Shown piece by piece: positions 1 through 10,983 of a DNA stretch of 64,000 nt. The stretch's first letter is position 1. The number at the start of each line of letters is the position of its first letter. A program made the translations under genes and the position numbers. The stretch is taken from positions 134,181,272 through 134,245,271 of the forward strand of contig CM045989.1 of the NCBI GenBank assembly GCA_025175895.1, in the 5' to 3' direction. Under the pieces are notes generated by a model, which was not told where the DNA came from, did not search any database, and saw only the letters and a list, made by a program, of their open reading frames with translations. This DNA is from Wurfbainia villosa. Lineage: Eukaryota > Streptophyta > Magnoliopsida > Zingiberales > Zingiberaceae.

Positions 1-1261
1 CCTAGGAAATGCATGAAACCCTAGATTAAGGAGAGCAAAACCCACATCTCACATTACATTGATATGTATGTGTATTTATGCACCCTAGATACATGTGAGA
101 TGCTAGGATATGAGTTGAGTTCAAGGTGCATAGTTTTTGCATCTAAATGAACTAAAACTCATCTAATTTCAATAGTGGATCATTGGGAAAGCATGTGTAC
201 AAGTCATGTACATAGAGCCTAAGGAATATGATCCAAAATAAGGTTTTAAAAACATTTCAAAATCATTTTGAAAAATCTTGGTGAAGTCTATCTATTGATA
301 GCAATCACCATTGATAGAGTTAATATAAAATAGGGCCAAAACATTGAAAATTTCAATGGTTTTGAGTTTTGTATCAAACTCACTCTTTTATGGGTAAAAT
401 AATTTTCAAATATTTTTCACCCATTGTATTGCTTATAAGTAATGTACGTATGAATTTTTCATGAATTTTTAAAATATGTAGAATTACTTATGCTTTTTTA
501 AAATTCGATTCTGATAGTTGAAATTTGAGAATTTGATTATCGATCGCCCCTTGTTGGCGTCGGTGATCTGAAGGAAGTTGTTTGATTACTATTAGAGTCA
601 TTGCTAGGTCTGATTTCGGGTTAACAAAGTTTGTTTAGCCTGATTTCAACTATGGTAAGGTTTCCTAACCACTCCCAACCCTAGGATATACTTTGGGAAG
701 CATTATAAAGGGTGAAAATTCATTGGATATGGATTAGGAGAGTTTTTTTAGGGTTTGTATCAATCTTAAGGTGAGTGAAAGTTCTATGTTGAACTTTGAA
801 CCTTAATTTTGATGGTTTAGAGTTCCTATTGGCTTAGGGACTTCCAAGGACATTGTTGGTGCAATGGTTAAGGGGGAGCAAGCCTTCAGGGGGAGTTATC
901 CATCATGGGATGATGGATGTGCTTTTCTTCTTGAAGGGGAGAATATTATCAATTGGGAAAATTAATGGGATTTTGAGAAACCCAATTTGGAAATTGGGAG
1001 AGAGTATAGGATTGCCTCTCTTAAGTGATATGAGACTTATCACTAGGAAGATGGTAGACATCCTAGGTATTTTTGGATCAAGGGAGAGATTGTAAGATCT
1101 CATTGGGATATGAGACATTGACCTCCTTGGAGAGAAGACCTTTTTGATGTATGTCAAAAAGGGGGAGAAAGTTAAATTACCAATTTGGAAAATTGGTAAG
1201 GGAATTTGAGTTAAGGGCCTAACTCAAGGTTTGTTTTGTAAAACATCAAAAAGGGGGAGAT
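1..1261 (+). other. 3' non-coding tail of copia element C
   Basis: This is the region between the coding part (off-window to the left) and the 3' LTR of a SIRE-like copia element. It is the reverse complement, with divergence, of the equivalent tail of element B (about 13840-15120). Shared blocks include the TGTGAGATG segment near 95-105 and the purine-rich block at 868-1170. No credible coding frame is present; the short ORFs are chance. Several GGGGGAG tracts (868-895, 1158-1170) precede the final polypurine tract. Confidence 0.75.
1248..1261 (+). promoter_or_regulatory. Polypurine tract of element C
   Basis: An AAAAGGGGGAGATT-type tract lies immediately before TGTTGGTGCAATC, the LTR start. 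This is the expected plus-strand primer site of an LTR retrotransposon and fixes the LTR boundary and the + orientation. Confidence 0.8.
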
Positions 1262-1926
1262 TGTTGGTGCAATCAGCCCAGGTCACGATTGACTAGACTC
1301 GAGTTTGACTTGAGTGATGTTTTGATGTTTGACAAAGTGGTTTGACATAGTATGTTTGACATTGATGTCGGTTAATATTTTGGGGAGATTGTTTATACAA
1401 TCAACCCAGGTTATAATTGACCAGACTCGAGTTTGACTCGAGGGAGACTTTGATGGTTGACTAGGGTTGACCATATGATTATGGGAAAGTCCAAGCATGG
1501 GTCTTGGCAAAGGTAAAGTCCAAGTCATGGGTACTTGGCATTTGGGAAAGTCCAAGTCTTGAGTACTTGGCACAAGGGAAGTCCAAGCATGGGTCTTGGC
1601 ATGGAAAGTCCAACATGGGTCGGCAAGGGAAAGTCCAAGCTTGAGTCTTGGCATTTGAGAAGTCCAAGGGGTTTGATATTGGCGGTGTAAAGTCCAAGCG
1701 GAGTCTTGGCAGTGTAAGTCCAATGTGCCTTGGCGGTGTAGACACCGTTAGCATGACATAGCCGATGGAAGCACCTGAAGGCTAGCGCGATGGATGAACA
1801 AGTCATGGATGACTTGGAGGGATCCGAGAGGCGTGAGGCTGATGGAGGTGGCTAGAAGGCTTAGGTCTAGGCTAAGGGTGGTCTAGCAAGTATGGAGACA
1901 CCATACTTGGGTTAAAACCTCATCTT
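1262..1926 (+). repeat. Element C 3' LTR, segment 1 of 3
   Basis: The LTR begins with TGTTGGTGCAATC and matches B's LTR ends in opposite orientation. It is interrupted at 1926 by element B, which duplicated ATCTT (1922-1926 and 21295-21299). A partial second copy of the PPT/LTR edge occurs at about 1381-1442. The LTR resumes at 21295. Confidence 0.85.
1489..1740 (+). repeat. Degenerate ~25-bp tandem array in C LTR
   Basis: About ten imperfect units of the pattern AGTCCAAG...CTTGGCA. TCCAAG and CTTGGC are near inverted copies of each other, so each unit could form a small hairpin. The same array recurs in the LTRs of A, B, F and H at the same place, upstream of the palindrome cluster. Confidence 0.8.
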
Positions 1927-2400
1927 TGTAGGAGATTTGAGGCCACTAGAGGGGGGTGAATAGCATCGCGTGATGGAATTCGTTTCGCGTTCGTCTAAAA
2001 ATTTCGTTAGCGCGCAGCATAATAATAATGAAGCAATACGAAATAGACAAAACACAAATACACAAGTATTTAACATGGTTCAGAACCGAATGGTTCCTAC
2101 TCCACGGATCGAGCTCTAAAAGCCCTAGCAATGTAAACACGCACTACTAATCACAATAACTCATTCTCGACACAAGTCAGAGGTGGAGAAACCTCGTACA
2201 AATGATCTTACAACAGCAAGAATGAAATACAAGCAATATACAATGTAAATATGAAAGACAAGTAAAGAAAAAGCTTTACAACACTTGTTTTTGCTTACTT
2301 TAATGCTTGATTGTTTGTTTGCACTTGGAGACCTGATTTGCAGCAACAAATCGCCCCAATAGCTCTCAAGAACCGGATGTAATTTTCTCCATCACGAGTT

Positions 2401-2410
2401 CCTTATAAAG
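2401..2410 (-). promoter_or_regulatory. TATA box of B 3' LTR
   Basis: The minus-strand ctttataagg is conserved in the 5' LTR at 20372-20381. It lies just downstream of the palindrome cluster, as in the other LTRs here. Confidence 0.5.
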
Positions 2411-2424
2411 CTTCAACCTATGCT

Positions 2425-2770
2425 GGAAAAAGTCGATCAGTCGACTGGTCGGGACCATCAGTCGACTGATGCCACTGTTGTCGTGAGACAACGGCTAGAT
2501 CCACGTTGGATAAGTCCAACGGATCCATCATCAGTCGACTGATGATACCCATCAGTCGACTGATGGAGCCTTCACTCAACTAGTCGAGTCTCGACTCCAT
2601 TCTGTGCCTGAAATATCAAGCACCAGTCAACTGATCACAAGATCAGTCGACTGCCCACTTCTGGCAGTCGACTGCTTAGGCCTGTTCCCACAGTCAAACC
2701 CTAGTTGACTACTCCAGTCGATTGCCACATGGTACCAATCGACTGGCACACCTCAAACATGAGGTTTTAG
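2425..2770. repeat. CAGTCGACTG palindrome cluster (B 3' LTR)
   Basis: Roughly ten copies or near-copies of CAGTCGACTG occur here, several extended to the 16-bp palindrome CATCAGTCGACTGATG. The cluster lies upstream of the LTR TATA box. The function is not known to me. Confidence 0.8.
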
Positions 2771-2831
2771 CCCAAGTATGGTGCCCCCATACTTGCTAGA
2801 CCACCCTTAGCCTAGACCTAAGCCTTCTAGC

Positions 2832-4063
2832 TGTTGGTAATCGATTTGAAGCTAGAGGGGGGGTGAATAACTTGTTTTTCGTCTCTACAAAAATATTAGC
2901 GGAAGCACAACAAAAATAATAACAACACAAATGAAAAATACTCTAACACGGTTCTTTTATGTGGTTCGAAGATAGTGCTCCTACTCCACGGTGATCCTTG
3001 AGGTGGATCAACCCTAATCAAATCACTATAAAGCTTTCCTTTACAACAATCCTCCTCTTCTTACAAAGAATGAAACTTAAGCTTAGAGAGAGGAGGAGGG
3101 GATTTAAAATCACTAGAAAGCTTGAAAACTAGGCTTGAGAGTATTATCAGAGAATAAGCATTAACCCCAAAAACCTCCACCAGCCCTCTTTTTATAGAGA
3201 GAAGGCTGATTTTCCCGTTGGAGCACCATCAGTCGACTGATGCACAGCATCAGTCGATTGACGACGCAGTTAATGGCTTCTGAATAGCCAGATTCACCGG
3301 ATTCAAAGTCGTTTCCTTTAACAACACTCTTATCGATCGGTGATCCCTCCATCGATCGGTGATGGAGTGATCGATCAGTGATCACGCGGCGCGATCGAGT
3401 GAGACTCCATTACGTAGCGTGTTTAGCGGTCAATCGATCGCCGCTTGGTAGTCCGCGATCGCAACATCGGTCGACTACCATCACCAGCGATCGGGATGGT
3501 CGGGGTTTCATCCGACTCGATCGAGAACGACGATCGGTCGACTAATACATCGTATTAGTCGACTGATACTCATCAAGTATGAGTAATTCATACTTGATTT
3601 CACCCCCTAGACCTAGACTCAACCTTTTAGCTCTTCCTTAAGCCTTGCGCCTCCAGGATCCCTCAGAGTCCACGACTTGTTCATCCTTTGCGCTTTGCTT
3701 CCAAGAGCTTCCTTCGGTTTTGTCATGTCTTGGGTTTTCCTTTGCCAAATCGTGCTTGGACTTTACGCCGCCAAGTCTACATGCTTGGATTTACGCTGCC
3801 AAGACTTGCCTTTGGACTTCCTTTGCCAAGGTCCATTTGGACTTAATGCTGCCAAGACAACATGCTTGGTCTTATGCCGCCAAACCTTTACCTTGAACTT
3901 CTCTTGCCAAGATCATACTTGGACTTTGCCTTTACCAAGTCTTCATACTTGGATTTCCCTGTCACTTGAACATTGTAACAATTAGATCATAAATTATTGC
4001 CTAACTTAGATGATTATCCAAACATCAAAACATATAAATGCTTGGGGCATTGTTGCACCAACA
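2832..4063 (-). repeat. Element A 3' LTR
   Basis: 1232 bp, from TGTTGGTAATCG at the low-coordinate end to CCAACA at 4058-4063. It contains a TATA box (3188-3197, minus), a palindrome cluster (3220-3575) and the TCCAAG/CTTGGC array (3745-3960). It pairs with 9915-13379. The main differences between the two LTRs are at the palindromes, where this copy carries GATCG-rich sequence (3325-3380). Confidence 0.9.
3188..3197 (-). promoter_or_regulatory. TATA box of A 3' LTR
   Basis: The minus-strand ctataaaaag recurs in the LTR pair at 10276-10285 and, on +, in F and H. The palindrome cluster lies directly upstream. Confidence 0.6.
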
Positions 4064-5104
4064 ATCTCTCCCTTTTTGATGTTTGGCAATCATTTAAGTT
4101 AGGTCTTTCAAGAATATGCACATAATCATATTTCCAAATCATACATCCAATTCTAACTTAAACATTTCTTCTCCCCCTTTGACACACATCAAAAAGATAA
4201 GAAAGAAAAAAAAAATCATATTTTTCATAAAAGAATCGAATGTGTTATAATCTTGAACTAAGGTATAGAATAGACATTTAGCTCCCCCTTAATCCAGGAT
4301 ATAGTTCATGATGAGCAAAAGACATGTGGAGAAAAATCCTAACAAATAATATGAAGATTAAATTCTAACTTTGCACCAACAATGTAAATCTTGGGATGAA
4401 AAAGATATATTTTATGAAACTCCCCCTAAAACACCGCATTAAACAGTCCTAAACATTTGTTTATACTTAATATTATTATGCTAAAGTTTTAGGAAATCCA
4501 TAATACACTAAATATCAAAAAATGGAGCTATTTATCAGAAAACACGATTATCGGTCTGATTTACGAACGATCATTGCTTACGCTGAAATCCAATTTTAGC
4601 CTTTTAATTTGAAACCTCGAATTATCATGAAATTTTGTATACACATTTTTGAAATCATACTTTATCAAGGAAAAATATTTTGAAAAATATATGTTTTCCA
4701 GATTTCAAGATTTATACAAACTTGGAAACCAACAAAAGTTCTAATATTTTTGCAAACTTTGTATCACTTTTGTGTTTCACTTGAAAATTGTTTTTCAAAA
4801 TTTGATAAACATAGTTTAAAATATGTTTTATTTGACATTTCCAATCATGTTCTTGGAGCTATATGCACATCAATTGTATATAAGTCTTCCCAATGATTGG
4901 TCCAATGAAGGATTAATGTCTCTAGATGACACTTTGGTCCATAGTAATGCATCATAATAAGCATGATGAACCAAGTGCATCTTCCTAACATCTCACATGT
5001 TGTCTAAGTGGCTCAATACAAAAATCATGGTTTCTTAGGTATTTTGTGAGATTATTAAAGGTATAAATCCTAGTATTTCTATAGGATCATGCAAACCTAC
5101 ACCT
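4064..5104 (-). other. Element A post-pol non-coding region with PPT
   Basis: This AT-rich region lies between the pol stop and the 3' LTR. The polypurine tract reads AAAAAGGGAGAGAT on the minus strand (4064-4078). Additional GGGGGAG-like tracts lie at about 4170 and 4285. It aligns in parts with the two ends of F's 3.4-kb post-pol region but lacks the ORF3 segment. No ORF is supported. Confidence 0.7.
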
Positions 5105-8100
5105 TTACTCAACCATGCACATTCCAAGTTCTCTCCTAAGTGATGAAAATTCTACTTCGGGAAGAGCCTTGGTAAATATGTCGGCTAGGTTGGACTTGGA
5201 TTCAATGTAATTAAGCTCAATGTCCTCCTTAGCCACATGATCTCTAATGAAGTGATGTTTCACTTCAATGTGCTTGGTCCTAGAGTGATGCACCAGATTT
5301 TTGGTCAAGTTTATGGTGCTCACATTGTCACAAAATACTTTCATGTTGGAGTAAGATAGCTCATAATCTTCTAAGGTATGTTTCATCCATAGTAATTGAG
5401 CTACACAACCACCCATAGCCACATACTCAGCCTCGGTGGTGGATAGGGCAATACAAGGTTGCTTCCTACTACTCCAACTAACTAGGGAGGACCCAAGGAA
5501 TTGGCATCCATCACTAGTACTCTTCCGATCCAATTTGCAACCGGCATAATCGGAATCGGTGTACCCAACCAAATCAAAAGACCTAGTCCTAGGGTACCAT
5601 AGTCCTACATTTAGTGTGCCTTTAATATATCTTAAGATTCTCTTAACGGCAACTAAATGAGATTCTTTTGCACATGATTGGTACCTAGCACACATACCAA
5701 CCGTAAATAATATGTCGGGTCTACTAGTGGTTTAGTACAAAAGGCTACCAATCATGCTCCTATAGAGTGTAAGATCAATTTGTTTGCCTTCATTATCACT
5801 ATCTATTTTTGTATTGGTTGCCATTGGAGTTGAAACTACCTTAGCATTTTCCAAACCAAATTTCTTAATCATTTCCTTAGCATATTTGGTTTGGTAAATA
5901 TAAATTCCTTCACTTGTTTGTTTAACTTGTAATCCTAGGAAGAAATTTAATTCCCCAACTAGGCTCATTTCAAACTCTTTTTCCATATTCTTAATAATGT
6001 CTTGGAGAAGTTTATCATTTGTTGACCCAAAGATAATGTCATCAACATATACTTGGGCTACAAAGATGTCCGTTGATGTTGACTTTATAAATAGAGTTTG
6101 ATCTACACTACCCCTTTTAAAGTCCTTAGAAATTAAGAAGGATGATAACCTTTCATACCAAGCCCGGGGAGCTTGTTTCAAACCATACAAAGCTTTTCTA
6201 AGCTTGTATACATGGTTTGGATAGTCTATATTCTCAAACCCGGGAGGTTGTTCTACATATACCTCTTCCTTAATAAACTCATTTAGGAATGCCGATTTGA
6301 CATCCATTTGCTGAAGTTTGAAACCCATATAGAAGGCATACCCTAATAGTATTCTAATAGACTCTAACCTAGCAACCGGGGCATATGTTTCATCATAGTC
6401 AAGTCCTTCAACTTGATTAAAGCCCCTTGCAACTAATCTTGCCTTATTCCTAGTAATATTCCCTTGGTCATCTAGTTTGTTCCTAAAGACCCATCTTGTA
6501 GTAATGATGGTGTTTTCATTAGGTCTAGGAACTAACTCTCATACTTGACTCCTTTCAAATTGAGCCAATTCATCTTGCATTGCTAAGATCCAATCCGGAT
6601 CAAGTAATGCATCTTTGATTGTTTTGGGCTCAATTTGAGAAATGAGAGCTATATGACTAGTGGGATCCCTATGAAATGACCTAGTCCTAACACCTTGAGA
6701 TAATTCACCCACAATTTGATCTAAGGGGTGATTTTGATGAACTCTTATGGTTCTAGGAGGTGTATTAATTTGAGGTTGATCATAATTAATCTCAATTCTT
6801 TGCTCATCATCGGAATCACCTCTTACTCCCCCTTGATTCAATCCTCCCCCTTGATCATTACCCCCTAAGGTTAAATCTTGAAATTGTTGGGTAATTTCTT
6901 GATTTTCATTATTAATATCATCATCAATATGGGATTTTCTAGGGTATGTATTGGAAGTTTCATCAAATTGGACATTTAAAGATTCTTCAATCTTTTGAAT
7001 CCTTTTATTGTAAACTCTATACCCTACACTAGTGGATGAGTATCCAACTAGGATTCCCTCATCCGCTTTGGACTCAAACTTACCTAGGTTGTCTTTGGTA
7101 TTTAAAATATAGACTTTGCATCCAAAGACTTTAAAATAATGAATTGTTGGAATTGTACCATTCCACAATTCAAATGGAGTTTTTCCTAAAAACCTATGAA
7201 TTAATACCCTATTTTGGATATAGCAAGCAGTGTTAACCGCTTTCGCCCACAAGTAGCTAGGTAAGAAGTATGCATTAAGCATTGTCCTAGCCACTTCTTG
7301 TAGGGCACGATTTTTCCTTTCCACAACCCCATTTTGTTGGGGTGTTCTAGGACAAGAAAACTCATGCTTGTACCCTTGTTCTAAGCAAAAGGTTGAGAAA
7401 TTAGAATTCTCAAATTCTCCACCATGATCACTACGGATCCGGTTGATTTTGAGTTTTCTTTCATTTTCTACTCTTTTGCTAAATCCTATGATTATTCCTA
7501 GGGTTTCATCTTTATTTTTCAAGAAAAATACCCAAGTAAACCTAGAGAAATCATCTACTATTACTAGGCAATATTTACTACCAATCATAGAGGGGGTACT
7601 ATGACAATCAAATAAGTCCATATGTAAAAGTTCTAAAGGTAAAGCGGTACTAAGTAAATTTTTACCTTTGTGTGATGTTTTTGATTGTTTCCCTTCTTGG
7701 CATGCATCACACATTTTGTCATTGAGAAATTTGACTTTAGGCAACCCTTTGACTAACTTCATTTTTGCTATTTTGGCTATGTTCTTCATGTTTATGTGTC
7801 CTAGCCTCCTATGCCAAAGCCAACTTTCTTCCTCTTTTGGAATAAGACACTTAGTAGAAGCATTAGTAGCATAGGATAAATCAACATAATATATATTTGA
7901 TTTCTTAAAACCTACTAACATGCAATCATTTAGAGTTTTATGTCTTATACAACATTTTGAGGAATCAAATTTAACATTAAAATTTGCATCACATAGTTGG
8001 CTTACACTAAATAAATTAAATTTCATATTTTTAACCAATAATACTTTATGAATGGCAAGGTTGGGGGATACCTCAATTGTGCCCTTTCCTTAAATCTTAA

Positions 8101-8227
8101 GTTTGCCACTATTACCAAATGATACCTTTCCCTTGCTAGTGTGGTTGATAGTGGAGAATTTTCTCTCATCACCGGTCATGTGTTTTGAGCACCCACTATC
8201 AACGATCCACAAGCTTGGTTCTTCTAC
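5105..8227 (-). pseudogene. Element A pol polyprotein (PR-IN-RT-RH), three stops
   Basis: One reading frame encodes the copia-type polyprotein in the order protease, integrase, reverse transcriptase, RNase H. The protease site D-S-G-C is near 8170, followed by the GAG-pre-integrase motif WLWHRRLGH. The integrase core has MDLFD, VDDFSRF and VERKNRAL. RT carries YVDDIIFGS near 6045 and RH ends with LADIFTKALPE. The frame continues from gag across a single UAG (8228-8230). It is broken by TAA (8090-8092), TGA in place of Trp (6539-6541) and TAA (5732-5734), with no frameshift seen. The product would make and integrate cDNA in virus-like particles. SIRE/Maximus affinity is inferred from the gag type and layout. 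Confidence 0.9.
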
Positions 8228-9859
8228 CTATATCACATGAAAAATACAATCCTTAGGTACCCAAATCTTAGGACCACTAGCATCAATTAGAAATTTCTTA
8301 GGAACCCAAGCCTTTCTACCCTTGCTTTTAATAATGGTTTTTCTACTAACAAGGGATGTGAATGCTACCTCCTTTTCCTTAGGTCTATATCCTATTCCGG
8401 CCTTATTGTAAATAGCCCTTTGATCCTTAATTATCATGTCTAGGTATTTAGAACCATTAGTAAATTTTTCTAAGCATGCTCTTAAGTTACCTATTTCTTT
8501 TCTCAATTCATCATTTTCATCCCTAAGAGTACATGCATCATCATCACAAGATAATTTACTACAAGAAGGTTCTACATTCTTAAGTGATTTCATCTCTACT
8601 TTTAAATCCTTAATCCTAGTTTTCGATCTATTCAATGCATTTTGAAGACATGCAATTGTCTTGTAGAGTAAATCTACCCTAGGGGAGTTGTTTACCTCAT
8701 CATCATCACTTGATGATGATTTATCGCTTGAAGAAGAAGATGAGGACTCTTCACTTGAGCTCCCGGCTTCTTCCTTCAATGCCATGAGGGCTAGATTCCG
8801 GGTGGCGTGACATACTTCTTCATCGTCGAAAGAATTCTCCATGCTTAGGGTGTCCCATGTTTGTGACATCATTGCTTCCTTCTTCTTCTTCTCCTTCTTT
8901 TCCTTCTCTTCCTTCTTCTTTAGTTCCAGGCAATTTGGCTTTATATGCCCTTTCTTGTTGCAACCAAAGCAAGTTACGTTGGGTATAGAATTTGAACTAT
9001 TTGAAGACTTACCTCTTGAGGATTGGAACATCCTCCTCACATCTTTCTTGGTGAGTTTCCTTGACTTCCCACCAAATTTCTTGACGTAATGAGCCACCTC
9101 GCTTGCCGATAGCTCATCTTCACTACTTGAGTCTTCCTCGGATTCGGATGAGGAGGACACTTCTTTCTTCTCCTTCTTCTTCTTGTCCTTCTTTCCTACA
9201 AAAAGAGCTATACCCTTCTCTTTGGATGAAGTGTTAGCTTGTTCATGTAATTGAAATTCACAAAATAGCTCATCTAACTTAACCAAAGAGAGATCCCTAG
9301 AGACCTTATAGGCATCTACCATTGAAGCCCATAAGGTTGTTCTAGGGAAAGCTTGGAGCACATACCTTACAAGGTCTCGGTTGTCGACCTTCTCACCTAT
9401 AACATGTAGTACGTTGACTACTTCTTTGAAGCGACCGTGCATTTGACTCACAGTCTCATTGGTCTTCATGGAGAAGCTTTGAAGTTGGCCAATTAGGAGA
9501 TCTCTCTTGGCCCTTCTTGTTTCCTTGGATCCTTTGTTGAGCTCTATCAACTTCTCCCAAAGCTCCTTCGCCGATTCAAATGGCCCCACTTTGCTTAATT
9601 GCTCTTTTGACAAACCACATTGAAGTGTGGTTGTTACCTTGGCGTTGGCTTGAGCCTTCTTGGCCATGTCTCTCGTCCAATCCTTCGTCGGTATGGGTGC
9701 TCCGTGTTCATCCACCGGCTTCTCGAAACCATCTACAACACTAAACCAATTCTCAATATCATTCATTAAGTAATACTCCATCCTACCTTTCCAATAGCCG
9801 AAGTCATTACCGTCGAAGAACGGAGGCCTCGTCGTGCTATACCCCTCTTGGAAAGCCAT
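8228..9859 (-). CDS. Element A Gag (copia UBN2-type), intact
   Basis: A 543-residue nucleocapsid protein that would package element RNA into particles. The N-terminal half carries the copia gag fold, with GYWKGRMEYYL near residue 22 and LWEKLIELNKGSK near residue 100. One zinc knuckle, C-F-G-C-N-K-K-G-H-I-K-P-N-C (CX2CX4HX4C), is at about residues 296-309. Lys/Glu-rich and Ser-rich acidic stretches and a predicted coiled coil (about 410-470) follow. The start is the ATG 42 bases after the PBS region. The ORF ends at a single UAG, after which the protease frame continues without shift. F has the same length and stop, which suggests a designed gag/pol boundary. It is the only uninterrupted copia gag in the window. 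Confidence 0.9.
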   Translation of the reverse strand: MAFQEGYSTTRPPFFDGNDFGYWKGRMEYYLMNDIENWFSVVDGFEKPVDEHGAPIPTKDWTRDMAKKAQANAKVTTTLQCGLSKEQLSKVGPFESAKELWEKLIELNKGSKETRRAKRDLLIGQLQSFSMKTNETVSQMHGRFKEVVNVLHVIGEKVDNRDLVRYVLQAFPRTTLWASMVDAYKVSRDLSLVKLDELFCEFQLHEQANTSSKEKGIALFVGKKDKKKKEKKEVSSSSESEEDSSSEDELSASEVAHYVKKFGGKSRKLTKKDVRRMFQSSRGKSSNSSNSIPNVTCFGCNKKGHIKPNCLELKKKEEKEKKEKKKKEAMMSQTWDTLSMENSFDDEEVCHATRNLALMALKEEAGSSSEESSSSSSSDKSSSSDDDEVNNSPRVDLLYKTIACLQNALNRSKTRIKDLKVEMKSLKNVEPSCSKLSCDDDACTLRDENDELRKEIGNLRACLEKFTNGSKYLDMIIKDQRAIYNKAGIGYRPKEKEVAFTSLVSRKTIIKSKGRKAWVPKKFLIDASGPKIWVPKDCIFHVI

Positions 9860-9900
9860 TTTTGCTCCGGTTGATTGTTAAATCTTCCAATGCGATCCGG

Positions 9901-9914
9901 GTTCTGATACCACT
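9901..9914 (-). promoter_or_regulatory. Primer binding site of element A
   Basis: The minus strand reads AGTGGTATCAGAAC directly after the LTR end. This is the TGGTATCAGA-type sequence complementary to the initiator tRNA-Met 3' end that plant LTR elements use. It fixes the element's 5' side. Confidence 0.85.
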
Positions 9915-10983
9915 TGTTGGTGATCGATTTAAAGCTAGAGGGGGGGTGAATAGCTTGTTTTTCGTCTCTACAAAAATATTAGCGGAAGCACAACAAAAAT
10001 AATAACAACACAAATGAAAAACATGCTAACACGATTCTTTTACGTGGCTCGGAGATAGCGCTCTTACTCCACGGTGATCCTTGAGGTGGATCAACCCTAA
10101 TCAAATCACTATGAAGCTTTCCTTTACAACAATCCTCCTCTTCTTACAAAGAATGAAACTTAAGCTTAGAGAGAGGAGGAGGAGATTTAAAATCACTAGA
10201 AAGCTTGAAAACTCGTGGAGGCTTGAGAGTATTATCAGAGAATAAGCATTAACCCCAAAAACCTCCACCAATCCTCTTTTTATAGAGAGAAGACTGATTT
10301 TCCCATTGGAGCACCATTAGTCAACTGATGCACAACATCAGTCGACTGCTGGCACAGTTAACGACTTTTGAATAGCCGGATTCGCGAGATTCAGAGTCGT
10401 TTCCTCCAACGACACTCTCATCAGTCGACTGATCCCTCCATCTGTCGACTGATGGAGTGATCAGTCGAGTGATCACAGACCGTAGTCGAGTGAGACTCCA
10501 TTCTGTGCCCGTGTTTAACTTGATCAGTCGACTGCCACCGCCATCGTGATCGATCGATCGCAACATCGATCATTGCCATGACCAAAGCGGTCGGTGATGG
10601 TCGAGGTTTCATCGACTCGATCGAGCACTGACCGATCTCGATACATCGTATCGATCGGTGACTCTCATCAAGTATGAGTAATTCATACTTGATTTCACCC
10701 CCTAGACCTAGACTCAACCTTCTAGCTCTTCCTTAAGCCTTGCGCCTCCAGGATTCCTCCGAGTCTGCGACTTGTTCATCCTTTGCGCTTTGCTTCCAAG
10801 AGCTTCCTTCGGTTTTATCATGTCTTGGGTTTTCCTTTGCCAAATCGTGCTTGGACTTTACGCCGCCAAGTATACATGCTTGGACTTACGCTGCCAAGAC
10901 TTGCCTTTGGACTTCCTTTGCTAAGGTCCGTTTGGACTTAATGCTGCCAAGACAACATGCTTGGTCTTATGCCGCCAAACCTT

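Larger units (their letters stand above)
1927..2831 (-). repeat. Element B 3' LTR, left part
   Basis: This is the downstream part of B's 3' LTR on the minus strand. It holds a TATA-like ctttataagg (2401-2410) and, upstream of it, the CAGTCGACTG palindrome cluster (2425-2770). It is cut at 2831 by element A with TSD CTAGC (2827-2831 and 13380-13384) and aligns to 19898-20812 of the 5' LTR. Confidence 0.85.

Noticed and set aside
1489..1740. Possible CRISPR-like array
   Set aside because: Units are contiguous and degenerate with no unique spacers, in a eukaryotic LTR.
7668..7874. ORF antisense to copia integrase (also 8436-8645, 8841-9089, 49785-49988, 50047-50289)
   Set aside because: Shadows of the pol/gag frames on the opposite strand.
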